64,000 bases of DNA from Bacillus zhangzhouensis (GCA_025809375.1 CP099514.1:2356001-2420000); one strand, 5' to 3'; shown: positions 33,851-44,462, counted from the stretch's first letter. Notes: a model not told the origin generated them from the sequence alone. A program made the numbers and translations.

Positions 33851-36364
33851 TCAGATCAACTGTTCTAAGTCACTCAGCGTCATGAGCACTTCTCTTGGCT
33901 TACTGCCTTTCGCTCCAGAGATCATGCCCTCGCGCTCCATCATGTCAATCAATCTGGCTGCACGATTGTAGCCAATTCTAAATCTTCGCTGCAAACTTGA
34001 TGTGCTAGCGCTATTTTGCTCGATGGCAAAACGGCAGGCATCTATAAACAATTCATCTTCGTCTGTAATCGCAGAGCCTTGGAGCATTAGTTCCTCCTGT
34101 TCAAAAAGGAACACTGGCTTGCGCTGCTTTCTCACATGGGCCACCACTTGATCAATCTCACGGTCTGATACAAAGTTTCCTTGCAGCCTTGTCGGCTTGC
34201 CGGAACCATTTTCTAAGAAGAGCATGTCCCCTTTTCCGAGAAGCTTTTCTGCACCCGCCATGTCAATAATGGTTCTTGAATCAACCTGACTTGAAACAGA
34301 AAATGCAATTCTTGTTGGGATATTGGCTTTAATGAGACCTGTAATGACATCAACAGAAGGTCTTTGTGTCGCAATCAATAAGTGAATGCCGCATGCTCTT
34401 GCTTTTTGTGCGATTCGGCAGATGCTTTCTTCGACTTCATTTGGAGCGACCATCATTAAATCAGCCAGCTCATCGATCACCACGACGAGATAAGGCAGTT
34501 TTTCACCCATTTGTTTTTCTTTCACAAGCTCATTGAATCGTTTAATTTCTCTCACGCCAGCGTGTGCAAACAGTTCATAGCGTCTTTCCATTTCATCTAC
34601 TACCCATTTCAGAGCAGCTGTCGCTGTCTTGGCATCCGTAATGACGGGACTCACAAGATGCGGAATGTGATTATACGGTGCTAATTCAACCATTTTAGGG
34701 TCAATTAAGAGCATTTTCACTTCATCTGGTGATGCTTTAAACATTAAGCTGACTAAAATAGTATTAATGCAGACGCTTTTTCCTGAACCAGTTGCTCCAG
34801 CAATTAAGCCATGCGGCATTTTTTGCAGATCAACTACGACAGGATGACCTGAAATATCTAATCCGAGTGCTGCTGTTAAAGGAGATGGATTGTCTCGAAA
34901 CGCACTGCTTCTAATCATTTCTCTTAAGAACACCATTTTACTGTGCAGGTTTGGCACTTCGATCCCGATCGTGTTCTTTCCTGGAATTGGTGCTTCAATT
35001 CGAATATCCTTTGCGGACAAACTAAGTTTAATATCGTCTGACAGGTTCGTGATTTTGTTCACTTTGACACCTGGTTCAGGATGTACTTCAAACCTTGTCA
35101 CAGAAGGACCCTGGGTGACATGAACCACACTTGCTCTTACATTGAAATTTTTAAGCGTCGCATTGAGCAGCTCTGCCCGCTCTTTCACCCATGTCCCGTC
35201 CTCTTCTTTTTGAGCTGGCGGTACGTCTAAAAGAGCAAGACTTGGAAAAACATACCCTTGTCTATCGGCTGCTTTCTTTTGCGCCTGCACGCGCTGATCG
35301 CTTTTTAGCATCATGACATTAAACGGAACCGTAGCGGTTTGACCGCTTGCTCGTTGTGGCTGCGGTGATGTCTGTTTTGGTTCTTCTTGTTTGTCTTCTA
35401 TTGGACCCGCTTCTACTTCTTCCACGGGTTCTGCTGGAATGTTTTCTGTTAACGCCGCTTCTTCTGTCATTTCAATTGCAGGCTGTGAAGGTTCAGGTGT
35501 GTCGAAGGTCAACATGTCTATTTCCTCAGTATGATTTTCAAACGGATTGACAGGCTCGTCTTTTATTTCTTCGTCATTGCTTGAGACAGCCTGTTCCGGC
35601 TTAGACTCTACCGGCTGTTCCTGATATTCTTCAGCTTGCTGTTTATGTAAGTCAGCTTCATTATGATCTTCTGGCTCATTTTCTGCTGGTTGGATGAAAG
35701 GCTCGTCAGTTAAACGTTCCATCGTTGATTGAACATGATCTTGATAAGTGAGTTCATCTTGCAATGCATGCGGGGTTACTGCGGACTCCTTGTCCGCTCT
35801 CTCTTCTGCTGACGCTGAAACCATTTCCTCGATACGTTTTTCTTTCTGTATAGACGGGATGTTCATTTGCTGTCTGACATTCCGTTCACGCTCTGCCTCT
35901 TCTGATAACAGTGTGACACGCTGAGCCGTTTCTTCTGCTGCTTTCCTTTGAACTGAAGCTGTTTTTTCTTTTACTTCTGCCTTTTTTGGACGCATATCCT
36001 GATGATAGCCATAGATCGGTGATGGAATTTGCTCTGGTTTGAATGGCTTTTTATTCATATCAGGCTGATGCGTTTGTTTAGGCTGATAGGTTGTCTGTCT
36101 GGTCTTTGACTGGCTTGGTTTGGCGCGTCTTCTCTCCGGCTTCATTCCATCACGCAGAGGTTCATCTGGAACGAGCGGAAAGCGAAAGTTGCCTTTTGGA
36201 TACTCATAATACACTTTCGTATCTTCGATTTTTTTATATTCTTTATGTTGTTCAAAAGCTGGCTGCTTTGGTGCAGCTAGATCTTCTTCAGGTCTCGCAG
36301 CCTTTTCTTCTTTCTTTTCTTCTCCTAAAAATACACTAAAGAATTTATCTAACCAACTCATCAT
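33851..36364 (-). CDS. sftA: Soluble DNA translocase SftA (FtsK/SpoIIIE family)
   Basis: An 837-residue DNA motor that clears chromosome DNA from the division site. It has no membrane helices, unlike SpoIIIE. A short N-terminal segment (MMSWLDKFFSVFLGEEKK) is followed by a long acidic, Pro/Glu/Gln-rich linker (about residues 30-350), then the FtsK motor with Walker A GATGSGKSVCINT near residue 525 and a C-terminal gamma winged helix (SLQRRFRIGYNRAARLID). B. subtilis SftA is about 950 residues, so the linker here is shorter. The ribosome site is weak. Confidence 0.93.
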   Translation of the reverse strand: MMSWLDKFFSVFLGEEKKEEKAARPEEDLAAPKQPAFEQHKEYKKIEDTKVYYEYPKGNFRFPLVPDEPLRDGMKPERRRAKPSQSKTRQTTYQPKQTHQPDMNKKPFKPEQIPSPIYGYHQDMRPKKAEVKEKTASVQRKAAEETAQRVTLLSEEAERERNVRQQMNIPSIQKEKRIEEMVSASAEERADKESAVTPHALQDELTYQDHVQSTMERLTDEPFIQPAENEPEDHNEADLHKQQAEEYQEQPVESKPEQAVSSNDEEIKDEPVNPFENHTEEIDMLTFDTPEPSQPAIEMTEEAALTENIPAEPVEEVEAGPIEDKQEEPKQTSPQPQRASGQTATVPFNVMMLKSDQRVQAQKKAADRQGYVFPSLALLDVPPAQKEEDGTWVKERAELLNATLKNFNVRASVVHVTQGPSVTRFEVHPEPGVKVNKITNLSDDIKLSLSAKDIRIEAPIPGKNTIGIEVPNLHSKMVFLREMIRSSAFRDNPSPLTAALGLDISGHPVVVDLQKMPHGLIAGATGSGKSVCINTILVSLMFKASPDEVKMLLIDPKMVELAPYNHIPHLVSPVITDAKTATAALKWVVDEMERRYELFAHAGVREIKRFNELVKEKQMGEKLPYLVVVIDELADLMMVAPNEVEESICRIAQKARACGIHLLIATQRPSVDVITGLIKANIPTRIAFSVSSQVDSRTIIDMAGAEKLLGKGDMLFLENGSGKPTRLQGNFVSDREIDQVVAHVRKQRKPVFLFEQEELMLQGSAITDEDELFIDACRFAIEQNSASTSSLQRRFRIGYNRAARLIDMMEREGMISGAKGSKPREVLMTLSDLEQLI

Positions 36365-36485
36365 TTATCACTCACTTTAACTCCCCTTACGTTTTCTTGG
36401 GCGATTTTTAGTATACCATTGCTTTTTCATGCAGAAAAGCGAGAAAAGTGCCGCTTTTTGCTGTGCATGCAGCCTGTAGATGAAA

Positions 36486-36517
36486 AAAAGTCACTAAGTA
36501 CGTACTTAGTGACTTTT
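36486..36517 (-). terminator. 32-bp perfect palindrome, terminator of ytpR
   Basis: AAAAGTCACTAAGTAC is followed directly by its reverse complement, giving a 32-base perfect palindrome with no loop. A further T run on the minus strand fits a terminator for the ytpPQR operon. Confidence 0.75.
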
Positions 36518-36559
36518 GGTATAACACATTCTTCGCTCCTATGTGCCCGTTTATGGGAG

Positions 36560-37165
36560 TTAAGCCTTAAAGGGTTCACCAGCTTGACGGCTTCCATCTA
36601 AGACAAGAATCCCTTTTTCAGCAGGTGCGTCTGGAAGATTTAACTCTTTTGCTGAACAAATCATTCCGCTTGATGGAACACCTCTTAGTTCAGCATCTTT
36701 GATGACCATACCGTTTGGCATCACTGCACCGACCTTCGCCACCACGACATATTGGCCTTGCTCAACGTTTGGTGCACCGCACACGATTTGTAATGTTTCA
36801 TCGCCAACATCTACTTGGCAAATATTTAATTTATCTGCATTCGGATGCTTTTCTTTTTCCTTTACATAACCGACAACAAATTTTGGTGATAAATCCGCAG
36901 TCAAGGTTTCATTGACACCATTGCGGTTTAATATTTCATTGATATCTTGAACAAGTGTTTCAGAAAGCGGTACAGACCCGTTTTCTTCGATTTTCATGTA
37001 GGTGGATGCGTTGAAGATATTAAACCCTGTTGTTTCTTTTGTTTCTTGATTGAAGATTCTTACGACATCTCCAAACGTCTCATGACCTACTTCTTCTCTC
37101 GGTACATCTTTCAATGAAATAAGGAGTGTGTCGCCTACACCTTCTGCATTATAAAAAACGTTCAT
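36560..37165 (-). CDS. ytpR: tRNA-binding domain protein YtpR
   Basis: A 201-residue protein related to the N-terminal part of the PheRS beta subunit. The EMAP/tRNA-binding OB fold covers about residues 95-198 ([20 protein letters not shown] and [19 protein letters not shown]). The first 90 residues are a separate small domain. It may bind tRNA or structured RNA in trans; no enzymatic motif is visible. ATG at 37165 follows GAAAGGA. Part of the ytpP-Q-R run on the minus strand. Confidence 0.9.
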   Translation of the reverse strand: MNVFYNAEGVGDTLLISLKDVPREEVGHETFGDVVRIFNQETKETTGFNIFNASTYMKIEENGSVPLSETLVQDINEILNRNGVNETLTADLSPKFVVGYVKEKEKHPNADKLNICQVDVGDETLQIVCGAPNVEQGQYVVVAKVGAVMPNGMVIKDAELRGVPSSGMICSAKELNLPDAPAEKGILVLDGSRQAGEPFKA

Positions 37166-37181
37166 TCTTCAAAATTCCTTT

Positions 37182-37994
37182 CTACTGCTGTTTTGGTCTG
37201 CTTTTTGCAAGTATAAAGATCGGTTCAAGCTTACCCTCGTCATATAAAAATGACAATGCGGTAATCGGAACCGTGCCGCTGGCGAAGAAGCTCATCGACA
37301 TCTGACCTAAAATATCATAGCCTGAATCATTGCGAACATCTGCAATGATGAATACATCTTGATGGGGAACAGAAATCGCCATCTGCCCTTCTACTTTTTG
37401 CGCGTATTCTTGTAATAACGATTCATTTAAAAGTCTGCTGGCGTCATACCCGTCATTTGCACGGAAGAAATAAAACCGGTTGCCTGCCACTTCATCCATT
37501 TTCACCACAGTTTCAAGCGAACGGACGTTGAAGCTTGCAGTTTCTCTGATTCGTTCTTTTGTCCAGTTTTCCTTTTGAAGCATCTTTTCATCAATTAATC
37601 GGTAGGTGCTTCCAAGGTCAAGTGCATAGTAGATTCTCGTTTCAGCTGTATGCTCATCAAACACCAGCGGAATCCCATGAGATGATGCCTCAGGAAAGGA
37701 AGTGGATCGAATGACCGGATAAATCAGCTTTTCTTTTCCTGAGATGTGCTGCGCTTCGCCTGTCATGGCACTCAGCGCTTCTTTCACATAATAAACGATC
37801 TCATCGATGGTTTCATCAGGCTTTACTTCCCACTTTGCAATGATTGGCGGGAGCTCTAGTGTGATGCCTTTGCCTGTTTGTTTATCTTCAATCCGAAGCG
37901 TATCTTTTTCCCGGTCAAACTGGTGTGACCAGCTGCCATTTGTCAGACGGCTTTTCAGTTCGTTCGCAAGCTGTCTTGATGTCATTTTTGCCAT
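37182..37994 (-). CDS. ytpQ: DUF1444 protein YtpQ
   Basis: A 270-residue cytoplasmic protein of the UPF0354/DUF1444 family, recognised by [20 protein letters not shown] near the C-terminus and [11 protein letters not shown] near residue 113. No catalytic motif or membrane segment is visible and function is unknown. It lies 16 bases before ytpR and 20 bases after ytpP, so it is co-transcribed with a thioredoxin-like protein and a tRNA-binding protein. Confidence 0.9.
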   Translation of the reverse strand: MAKMTSRQLANELKSRLTNGSWSHQFDREKDTLRIEDKQTGKGITLELPPIIAKWEVKPDETIDEIVYYVKEALSAMTGEAQHISGKEKLIYPVIRSTSFPEASSHGIPLVFDEHTAETRIYYALDLGSTYRLIDEKMLQKENWTKERIRETASFNVRSLETVVKMDEVAGNRFYFFRANDGYDASRLLNESLLQEYAQKVEGQMAISVPHQDVFIIADVRNDSGYDILGQMSMSFFASGTVPITALSFLYDEGKLEPIFILAKSRPKQQ

Positions 37995-38014
37995 CGTTAT
38001 AGACTCTCCTTTCG

Positions 38015-38335
38015 TTATTTAGAAAGAGAATCTGTTAAAAATGCTTCAATCTCTTCCTTTGTCTTACGATCTTTGCTAACAAAGCGGTTAATCTCTTGTC
38101 CGTTTTTAAAGACTAAAAAGCTTGGAATGCCGTAAATTTCCCACTCTGCACAAGTGTCAATGAACTTGTCTCTATCGACATAGAAGTACTCAAATTCTGG
38201 GTAGTTTGCTTCAAGCTCTGGCAAGAATGGCTCAATAAATGTGCAGTCCGGACACCAGTCAGCTGAAAATAGCAATACCGTTAAGTCTTCTTGAATCACT
38301 TTTTGTAATTCTTCGTTTGATTCAATTTTTTTCAT
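38015..38335 (-). CDS. ytpP: Thioredoxin-like protein YtpP
   Basis: A 106-residue thioredoxin-fold protein with active site [10 protein letters not shown] near residue 26 and the cis-proline region [12 protein letters not shown] near residue 70. The WCPDC motif differs from the WCGPC of housekeeping TrxA, suggesting a specialised redox partner. Its ATG overlaps the upstream PTS-like gene by 14 bases, so translation may be coupled. Confidence 0.92.
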   Translation of the reverse strand: MKKIESNEELQKVIQEDLTVLLFSADWCPDCTFIEPFLPELEANYPEFEYFYVDRDKFIDTCAEWEIYGIPSFLVFKNGQEINRFVSKDRKTKEEIEAFLTDSLSK

Positions 38336-39350
38336 GTTTCATTCCTCCAGTTTGTATGGTTAAATCTCCGAATTGTATATAGCCTTTCTTTCTCATCCAT
38401 TCTGATACTACCAAACTAATCACTGCCGGGCCAACAATATGCAAGAGACCGATCGCGAGGAAAACAGATGGATGAAACCCCATGACGGTTAGTGTCATGA
38501 GCTGACCGACAAGGCCGCTCGTTCCCATCCCTGCCCCTGCCGCATTATTGACCATCCCAAAGCCCATAATACCAATTGGCGCGAGAATCAGACCTGCAAT
38601 CGTCGGCGGAATCAGAATGAGAGGGTTTTTCACAATGTTCGGCAGCTGCAATTTTGACGTCCCAATGCCGACAGCCGCAAGGCCGCCAAAACGATTTTCT
38701 CGAAAGCCTGCAGCGGCAAACCCGACCATTTGAGCGCAGCAGCCAATCGTTGCCGCACCAGCAGCAAGACCGCTTAAGTCAAGCATGAGCGCAAGGGCAG
38801 CACTTGAGATCGGAGAACTGAGAGCAAGTCCAACAATGGTCGCTACTAGCATACCCATGATCAGCGGGCTTTGGTCTGTCCCCCACATGATCAGCCTGCC
38901 AAGCCCTGTCATCATGGCTTCAATCCCAGGTCCAATTAAAGCAGCGGTGAAAAAGCCAGTGATAATGGTGACAAGCGGCGTTAAAATAATATCAATTCTT
39001 GTCTCACCACTGACCATCTTGCCGAGTTCCACCCCAATTAAAGCAGCGGCAAAGCTTCCAGCAGGCCCCCCAAGTTCTGCTCCTGCAGCGCCTGAGACAA
39101 CACTTGCAAAAATGATCAAAGGAGATGCATGTAAACCGTATGCTACCGCTACGCCGATCGCCGGTCCCATGAGCCCCATGGCGAGGGTTCCCATTTTAAT
39201 GATGAGCGGAAGTGATAACAGACCGCCTGCTGTTTTTAAAATCAGACCTACCACTAATGTAGCAAATAGACCTAAAGCCATATAAGAAAGTGCATCAATG
39301 AAATATACCTTTGGCGAAAGGGAGATCCCCTTTCTTTTCAAATAAGTCAT
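38322..39350 (-). CDS. PTS EIIC_2-type membrane protein
   Basis: A 342-residue integral membrane protein of the PTS_EIIC_2 family with about ten hydrophobic segments and glycine/alanine-rich loops ([31 protein letters not shown]). No EIIA or EIIB domain is present here or nearby, so it is not a complete phosphotransferase system. Substrate is unknown and it may work without phosphorylation. ATG at 39350 follows AGGA. It overlaps ytpP by 14 bases. I do not recall this gene in the B. subtilis ytpPQR cluster, so it may be lineage-specific here. Confidence 0.78.
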   Translation of the reverse strand: MTYLKRKGISLSPKVYFIDALSYMALGLFATLVVGLILKTAGGLLSLPLIIKMGTLAMGLMGPAIGVAVAYGLHASPLIIFASVVSGAAGAELGGPAGSFAAALIGVELGKMVSGETRIDIILTPLVTIITGFFTAALIGPGIEAMMTGLGRLIMWGTDQSPLIMGMLVATIVGLALSSPISSAALALMLDLSGLAAGAATIGCCAQMVGFAAAGFRENRFGGLAAVGIGTSKLQLPNIVKNPLILIPPTIAGLILAPIGIMGFGMVNNAAGAGMGTSGLVGQLMTLTVMGFHPSVFLAIGLLHIVGPAVISLVVSEWMRKKGYIQFGDLTIQTGGMKHEKN

Positions 39351-39549
39351 CAACGTCGTCTTCCTGCTTTCTCATAGGAAAGACGACGAGGCCTGTCTTT
39401 CCCATTATATGTAGTATTCTTACGATGAAAAATATCTCTACCATGAATATCATAATCATATTTTTTTTGCTTTATCAAGCACTTCTTGTGTAACATGAAA
39501 AGAAACAGGACAAACCTTGACTAAGTTTGTACAAAAGGAGGAGAGCGTT

Positions 39550-39996
39550 ATGCAATTAACTGTCTATTTAGCTGGAGAAATTCATAGCCAGTGGCGTGAT
39601 GAAATCAAGGAGAAAAGCCAATCTTTGAAGCTGCCGGTGACATTTGTTGGTCCAATGGAGAATCATGACCGATCAGATAACATCGGTGAGGATATTTTAG
39701 GTGAGCAGCCGAATGCCATGTTCAAAGATGATGCAGCTTCTGATTTGAACAATTTTCGTACTGAAATTTTATTAAACAAAGCAGATGTCGTCATTGCGCG
39801 GTTTGGTGAGAAATATAAACAGTGGAACACAGCCATGGATGCATCTGCTGCGATTGTAAAAGGAAAACCTCTTATTTTAATCCGCCCAAAAGAGCTGCAC
39901 CATCCGTTAAAAGAACTCTCAAACAGAGCAAATATCACTGTGGAAACGGTGAACCAAGCGATCAAGGCGTTATCTTATGTGTTTGAACAGCAATAA
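39550..39996 (+). CDS. ytoQ: YtoQ family protein
   Basis: A 148-residue protein related to nucleoside 2-deoxyribosyltransferase-like folds (YtoQ family). MQLTVYLAGEIHSQWRDEI opens it, FVGPMENHDRSDNIGEDILG is near residue 35 and the C-terminal NITVETVNQAIKALSYVFE is conserved with B. subtilis. ATG at 39550 follows AAGGAGGAG; the 39517 extension was rejected. The substrate is unknown. Repeat copy 2 begins at the base after its stop codon. Confidence 0.9.
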   Translation: MQLTVYLAGEIHSQWRDEIKEKSQSLKLPVTFVGPMENHDRSDNIGEDILGEQPNAMFKDDAASDLNNFRTEILLNKADVVIARFGEKYKQWNTAMDASAAIVKGKPLILIRPKELHHPLKELSNRANITVETVNQAIKALSYVFEQQ

Positions 39997-40106
39997 GAAA
40001 AAGGGCTAAAATGATGTTGATTTTAGCCTTTTGTCTTCTTTTCAGCGTGATAGAAAACCTTTGCAGCAAGACCTGACACCGAATGCGAGGGTTTATCTAC
40101 ACGCTG
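39997..40106 (+). repeat. Intergenic stem-loop repeat, copy 2 (medium form)
   Basis: Domain 1 has stem arms GAAAAAGGGCTAAAA (39997-40011) and TTTTAGCCTTTTGTC (40021-40035) with the same 9-base loop TGATGTTGA as copy 1, then TTCTTTTCAGCGTGATAGAA. Domain 2 runs to CACGCTG (40100-40106) with CTGACACCGAATGCGAGGG identical to copy 1, but lacks the 60-base inner hairpin. It starts directly after the ytoQ stop and is followed by a separate terminator. Confidence 0.8.
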
Positions 40107-40137
40107 GGGCTGCTCTCATTGAAGAGGCAGCCTTTTT
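40107..40137 (+). terminator. Terminator of ytoQ
   Basis: GGCTGCTCT / AGAGGCAGCC stem (imperfect) with T5 tail, downstream of repeat copy 2. Confidence 0.75.
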
Positions 40138-40146
40138 CTATTCTAT

Positions 40147-41220
40147 TTAAACTTGTTGATAAATAGAATCCACTGTGCTTTGATCACAATTTTTGATAAG
40201 GCGGACCATTAACTCTTTTGCCGCTGCGTAATCATCCACATGCAAAACAGAATGACTTGTATGAATGTAGCGTGCGCAAACCCCAATCACAGCAGAAGGC
40301 ACACCTTGGTTTGAAATATGAACACGTCCAGCGTCCGTACCACCCGGTGATACGAAATATTGATATGGAATGTTGTTTGTCTCAGCAGTATCGAGCACAA
40401 AGTCTCTCATTCCGCGGTGCGTAATCATTGTCCGATCAAAAATACGCAGAAGTGCACCTTTTCCAAGCTGGCCGAACTGTGTTTTGTCACCTGTCACATC
40501 GTTTGCAGGACTCGCATCTAAAGCGAAGAAAAGATCTGGCTGAATCATATTCGCAGCGACCTCAGCCCCTCTAAGCCCTACTTCCTCTTGAACAGTTGCT
40601 CCTGAATACAGCTGACATGAAAGGGATTCATCTTTTAATTCTTTTAATAATTCAATGGCAAGGCCGCAGCCATAGCGGTTATCCCAAGCCTTTGCTAAGA
40701 TCTTTTTTGGATTTGCCATTGGAGTAAAAACCGTTGCAGGAACGATTTGCTGTCCTGGGCGAACGCCAAGCTCTTTTGCCTCTTCTTCACTGTCTGCGCC
40801 AATATCGATGAGCATATCTGACGGCTTCACAGGTTTGCTTTTTTGTTCTGGCGTCAGAAGGTGAGGAGGTGTACTAGAGACGACACCAGGAATTCGCCCG
40901 TGATCGGTATGGACGTCGACACGCTGCGCCAGCATGACTTGACTCCACCAGCCGCCAAGTGTTTGAAAACGAATCATCCCGTTTTTCGTAATCGATGAGA
41001 CCATGAATCCGACTTCATCCATATGACCCGCTACCATAATTTTCGGTGCGTTTTCCTGCCCCTTGCGTACGCCAAACACCCCGCCAAGACGGTCTTGAAT
41101 GAGTTCATCAGAATATTTCTCAAGTTCCTTTTTCATAAAAGCACGCACATGGTGCTCATTTCCTGGAGTTCCCTGTAATTCTGTTAAATTTCGGAAAAGT
41201 GACAATGTTTCTTCGTTCAT
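40147..41220 (-). CDS. ytoP: M42 family glutamyl aminopeptidase-type YtoP
   Basis: A 357-residue metalloaminopeptidase of family M42 (tetrahedral aminopeptidases). Metal ligands are seen in [11 protein letters not shown] near residue 65, [11 protein letters not shown] near residue 180, [10 protein letters not shown] near residue 213, ALDASPAND near 237 and the C-terminal histidine in [11 protein letters not shown] near residue 320. It trims acidic or other N-terminal residues from peptides in the cytoplasm. Divergent from ytzB. Confidence 0.93.
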   Translation of the reverse strand: MNEETLSLFRNLTELQGTPGNEHHVRAFMKKELEKYSDELIQDRLGGVFGVRKGQENAPKIMVAGHMDEVGFMVSSITKNGMIRFQTLGGWWSQVMLAQRVDVHTDHGRIPGVVSSTPPHLLTPEQKSKPVKPSDMLIDIGADSEEEAKELGVRPGQQIVPATVFTPMANPKKILAKAWDNRYGCGLAIELLKELKDESLSCQLYSGATVQEEVGLRGAEVAANMIQPDLFFALDASPANDVTGDKTQFGQLGKGALLRIFDRTMITHRGMRDFVLDTAETNNIPYQYFVSPGGTDAGRVHISNQGVPSAVIGVCARYIHTSHSVLHVDDYAAAKELMVRLIKNCDQSTVDSIYQQV

Positions 41221-41359
41221 TCTAGAGTTTACCTCGTTTCTATGTAATGACCATATATATTCCTATAAAAATAACACTCACTTTATACTATAAGAATTCT
41301 TTCGATTTTCCAAGTATCTCTCCAGAATTTTTGAATATGCTTTCAAGTATTCGGATTCC

Positions 41360-41388
41360 TTAACATCAATGGACAAGTTTTGTATAAT
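41360..41388 (+). promoter_or_regulatory. ytzB promoter
   Basis: TTAACA (41360-41365), 17 bp, TATAAT (41383-41388). Confidence 0.7.
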
Positions 41389-41419
41389 GGAAAAAACAGC
41401 AATACGGAGGTGCAGCACG

Positions 41420-41734
41420 TTGAAGTTAAAACATGTTCTGATTGGTGCGAGTATTGGCGTAACCGCTGCAATTGTTGCAAAAAAAGTATTTTTCCCAACG
41501 TATATCTCGTCTGAAAAAGCATTAAAAATTGTGAAATCTGCTTTTAAACAGCGCGGCCCTATTGATGGCTCTTGGATTTATACTGTACCAGAACCGTATA
41601 CCGTAAATGGTGAAACGATTGATGTGTACAAATCTGGCATTACCCGCTCTGCCTTTGGCGAGCTTGAACAGTATGAAGTGATGATTGATGCCAAAACAGG
41701 CATGATCGTGGATGTGATTGATTCTGTTGCTTGA
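41420..41734 (+). CDS. ytzB: PepSY-domain protein YtzB
   Basis: A 104-residue protein with an N-terminal membrane or signal-anchor helix (HVLIGASIGVTAAIVAKKVF) and a PepSY-like domain (SSEKALKIVKSAFKQRGPID ... YEVMIDAKTGMIVDVID). TTG at 41420 follows CGGAGGTG by 7 bases and gives MKLKHVLIGAS; a longer frame from 41369 lies within the promoter and was rejected. PepSY domains often inhibit or sense peptidases at the membrane, which would suit the neighbouring aminopeptidase gene, but that link is speculative. Confidence 0.85.
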   Translation: MKLKHVLIGASIGVTAAIVAKKVFFPTYISSEKALKIVKSAFKQRGPIDGSWIYTVPEPYTVNGETIDVYKSGITRSAFGELEQYEVMIDAKTGMIVDVIDSVA

Positions 41735-41739
41735 TCAAG

Positions 41740-41777
41740 AAAGCTTCGCAAAGACATGTCCTTGCGAAGCTTTTTTT
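41740..41777. terminator. Bidirectional terminator ytzB / malS
   Basis: AAAGCTTCGCAA / TTGCGAAGCTTT, a perfect 12-bp stem with a 10-base loop and T tail; it touches the malS stop codon. Confidence 0.9.
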
Positions 41778-43473
41778 AAATGGCTTTGATTTTTTTGTAC
41801 ACAGGATGCCACATAGCGTCCTGCACAGCCTGAATGAGGTCATCAGGCGTTTCTTCTGCAATGCCTTCATCAATGGCTGCCTGCGCCACACGGACGGCAA
41901 CTGTCGCTGAAACAGTTCGAAGCTGATCGACGCTTGGCAGCATCGCTGCACCCGGCTTCCCAACATTGACCATGCTTGCAATGGCTTCAGCACTCGCAAC
42001 AAACATACTGTCTGTCATCAACCTTGCTTTGGACACAATCGTGCCTAGACCAAGACCTGGGAAGACAAGGGCATTATTCGCTTGTCCAATTTCATATGTG
42101 ACGCCGCCATATTCGACAGGATCAAATGGACTTCCCGTTGTCACAAGGGCGCGTCCTTCAGTCCACTCGATCAGATCTTCCGGCTTTGCTTCTGAAAGAG
42201 GTGTCGGATTCGACATCGGTAAAATCGCAGGGCGCTCCACATGTGACGCCATTTCTTTCACAATTTCTTCTGTAAATGCTCCTCCTACCGTCGAGGTGCC
42301 AATTAAAATTGTTGGTTTCGCCTGCTTGACGACCTCTAATAGATCAATCGAATGCTTTGGACCATTACGGGCATAATCCTTTACTTCATCAGAACGCCTT
42401 GCATATGGCTTTTGAAATGGCTGAATGTCAGGTGAATCATCTGTGAGCAGCCCCGTTTTATCAATACACCAGAAATGATCGTAGGACGCCTCTTCTTTGA
42501 CTCCGTCTCGGACGATCGCATCACGAATTTGCTCGGCTATGCCAATACCTGCCGTACCCGCTCCAAAAATGACGATACGGTGATCTTTCAGCGGAATCTT
42601 CGTTGCTTTTGCACATGCCATAACTGCAGCTAGTGAAACGGCGCCAGTTCCTTGAATATCATCGTTAAATGTACAGATACGGTCCTTATATTTTTCCAAT
42701 ATCGCACGGGCATTCTTTGTACCGAAGTCTTCCCAGTGAAGGAGTGCGTTTGGAAAAGTAGCACGGGCAAGCTCGACATATTGATCAATGAACTGATCAT
42801 AGCGTTCTCCGCGAACGCGGGAGTGCTGATTTCCAACATAAAGCGGATCATTCAAGAGACTTTCCTGGTTCGTCCCCGCATCAAGCACTACTGCCAGCAC
42901 GCGGCTGGGATCAATGCCTGCTGCAGCTGTATAAACAGCAAGTTTCCCGACTGAAATGGCAATCCCGCCAACGCCCCAGTCTCCAATGCCTAAAATGCCT
43001 TCTGCATCAGTTGCAACGATTAAATCAATTGATTCATCGACACCATAAGAGGCGAAAATTTCTTCCATGCCTTCTAGATCATCTATTGATAAATACAGCC
43101 CTCTTGGCTTTCGATACTCATGGCTATAACGCTGAATAGCCGTTCCTACAGTCGGTGTGTAGACAATCGGAAGCATTTCCGCCAAGTGCTCATATAGCAG
43201 TTTGTAAAAAAGCACTTCGTTTCTATCATGAAGCGCTGTTAAATACACATTTTTCCCCATTTCATCCGGCTGTGCCTTAAACTGCTCATATGCACGCTTT
43301 GCCTGATCCTCTAAGGTTAAAACCTTAGGCGGAAGAAATCCCTTTAAACCTAGCTCCTCCCGCTCTTCCTTTGTAAATGCAACCCCTTTGTTTAAATAAG
43401 GGACTGACATGACTTCCATCCCTCTTAATGGTGTTTCGATTACATCACCATGTACACGATAAAATTGGTTCAC
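41776..43473 (-). CDS. malS: NAD-dependent malic enzyme MalS
   Basis: A 565-residue malic enzyme converting malate to pyruvate, CO2 and NADH. Malate-site motifs [20 protein letters not shown] near residue 100 and [15 protein letters not shown] near 170, and the dinucleotide fold [15 protein letters not shown] near 310, are present. GTG at 43473 is chosen because AAGGAAG lies upstream and the product MNQFYRV matches B. subtilis MKQFRV; the 43491 GTG overlaps the ribosome site. Cytoplasmic, anaplerotic/gluconeogenic balance. Confidence 0.95.
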   Translation of the reverse strand: MNQFYRVHGDVIETPLRGMEVMSVPYLNKGVAFTKEEREELGLKGFLPPKVLTLEDQAKRAYEQFKAQPDEMGKNVYLTALHDRNEVLFYKLLYEHLAEMLPIVYTPTVGTAIQRYSHEYRKPRGLYLSIDDLEGMEEIFASYGVDESIDLIVATDAEGILGIGDWGVGGIAISVGKLAVYTAAAGIDPSRVLAVVLDAGTNQESLLNDPLYVGNQHSRVRGERYDQFIDQYVELARATFPNALLHWEDFGTKNARAILEKYKDRICTFNDDIQGTGAVSLAAVMACAKATKIPLKDHRIVIFGAGTAGIGIAEQIRDAIVRDGVKEEASYDHFWCIDKTGLLTDDSPDIQPFQKPYARRSDEVKDYARNGPKHSIDLLEVVKQAKPTILIGTSTVGGAFTEEIVKEMASHVERPAILPMSNPTPLSEAKPEDLIEWTEGRALVTTGSPFDPVEYGGVTYEIGQANNALVFPGLGLGTIVSKARLMTDSMFVASAEAIASMVNVGKPGAAMLPSVDQLRTVSATVAVRVAQAAIDEGIAEETPDDLIQAVQDAMWHPVYKKIKAI

Positions 43474-43546
43474 CTGCACTCTTCCTTTCACAAGTTCATT
43501 TTGTCGTTATTTTGTGTGAAAGGCGAAAAAACATACAGATGATCTT

Positions 43547-44395
43547 TTATTTTCCTGTTTCTCTTTTGATTTCGTGTGTGATCTGCCCATCTTCGTCCCA
43601 TTTTACAGCACGATAAATGGCATCATGATAAAACAAGTACCACGCATTTTTTTCTTGTGCATATGCCTGCCACTTTTGCTTGGCTGGAATCGAAGTCATT
43701 GGGTAATCATCATACGCCAGAACCCAAAGTGGATTTTTATGAGCATGTGTTGGCATGATATCCGCTAAATGAATCGCTGTTTCGCCCTCACTTGTGAGCG
43801 TTAAAATACTATGGCCATTGCTGTGGCCGCCTGTATGATGCAGCTCGATGCCTTCTGTCACTTCGATACTGTCTTCAAATGTGACCACTTGATCTGCCAC
43901 AGGCTCCCAGTTTTCTTTCCAATATGTATTTCTTGAGCGAATGTTCGGCGATCTCATTTCATCCCATTCGATTTTCGATGTCATGATTTCTGCCTGCTGA
44001 AAAACAGACACGAGCTTATCACCCTCACGTTTTGTTAACCCGCTGGCATGATCGAAGTGAAGGTGTGTCATTAAAACGTAATCAATATCTGATGGGCGCA
44101 AGCCGAGGTGCGCTAGACATTCTTCTAATTTGGTTTCCTCTGTCACCCCATAATTGCGTTTTTGTTTATCCGTCAGCTTTCCTGATCCGATACCTGAGTC
44201 CACTAGCAGATGGAGACCCTTCCACCGAATGAGAATGGGATCACATCGTAATTCAATTTGATTGCGGTCATTTACCGGGTATTTTTTTGACCATAATGGC
44301 TTTGGCACGACACCGAACATTGCACCGCCATCCATATGAGTATCTCCACCATTTAACCAAAACAGTTCCATTTCACCTATTTTCATTGTCTCCAT
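43547..44395 (-). CDS. ytnP: Metallo-beta-lactamase-fold lactonase YtnP
   Basis: A 282-residue metallo-hydrolase matching B. subtilis YtnP, reported to quench N-acyl homoserine lactone and Streptomyces signalling. The zinc motif [11 protein letters not shown] is near residue 112, with further ligands in [10 protein letters not shown] and [12 protein letters not shown] at 44395 (METMKIG) stands 10 bases after AGGAGG; the ATG at 44404 is too close to it. Cytoplasmic, no signal peptide. Confidence 0.92.
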   Translation of the reverse strand: METMKIGEMELFWLNGGDTHMDGGAMFGVVPKPLWSKKYPVNDRNQIELRCDPILIRWKGLHLLVDSGIGSGKLTDKQKRNYGVTEETKLEECLAHLGLRPSDIDYVLMTHLHFDHASGLTKREGDKLVSVFQQAEIMTSKIEWDEMRSPNIRSRNTYWKENWEPVADQVVTFEDSIEVTEGIELHHTGGHSNGHSILTLTSEGETAIHLADIMPTHAHKNPLWVLAYDDYPMTSIPAKQKWQAYAQEKNAWYLFYHDAIYRAVKWDEDGQITHEIKRETGK

Positions 44396-44462
44396 TGCTG
44401 TCATCCCTCCTTTTTCTATCGTAGCAAATACAGTCAAAAATCGCATGCACCCATCTTTTCAT

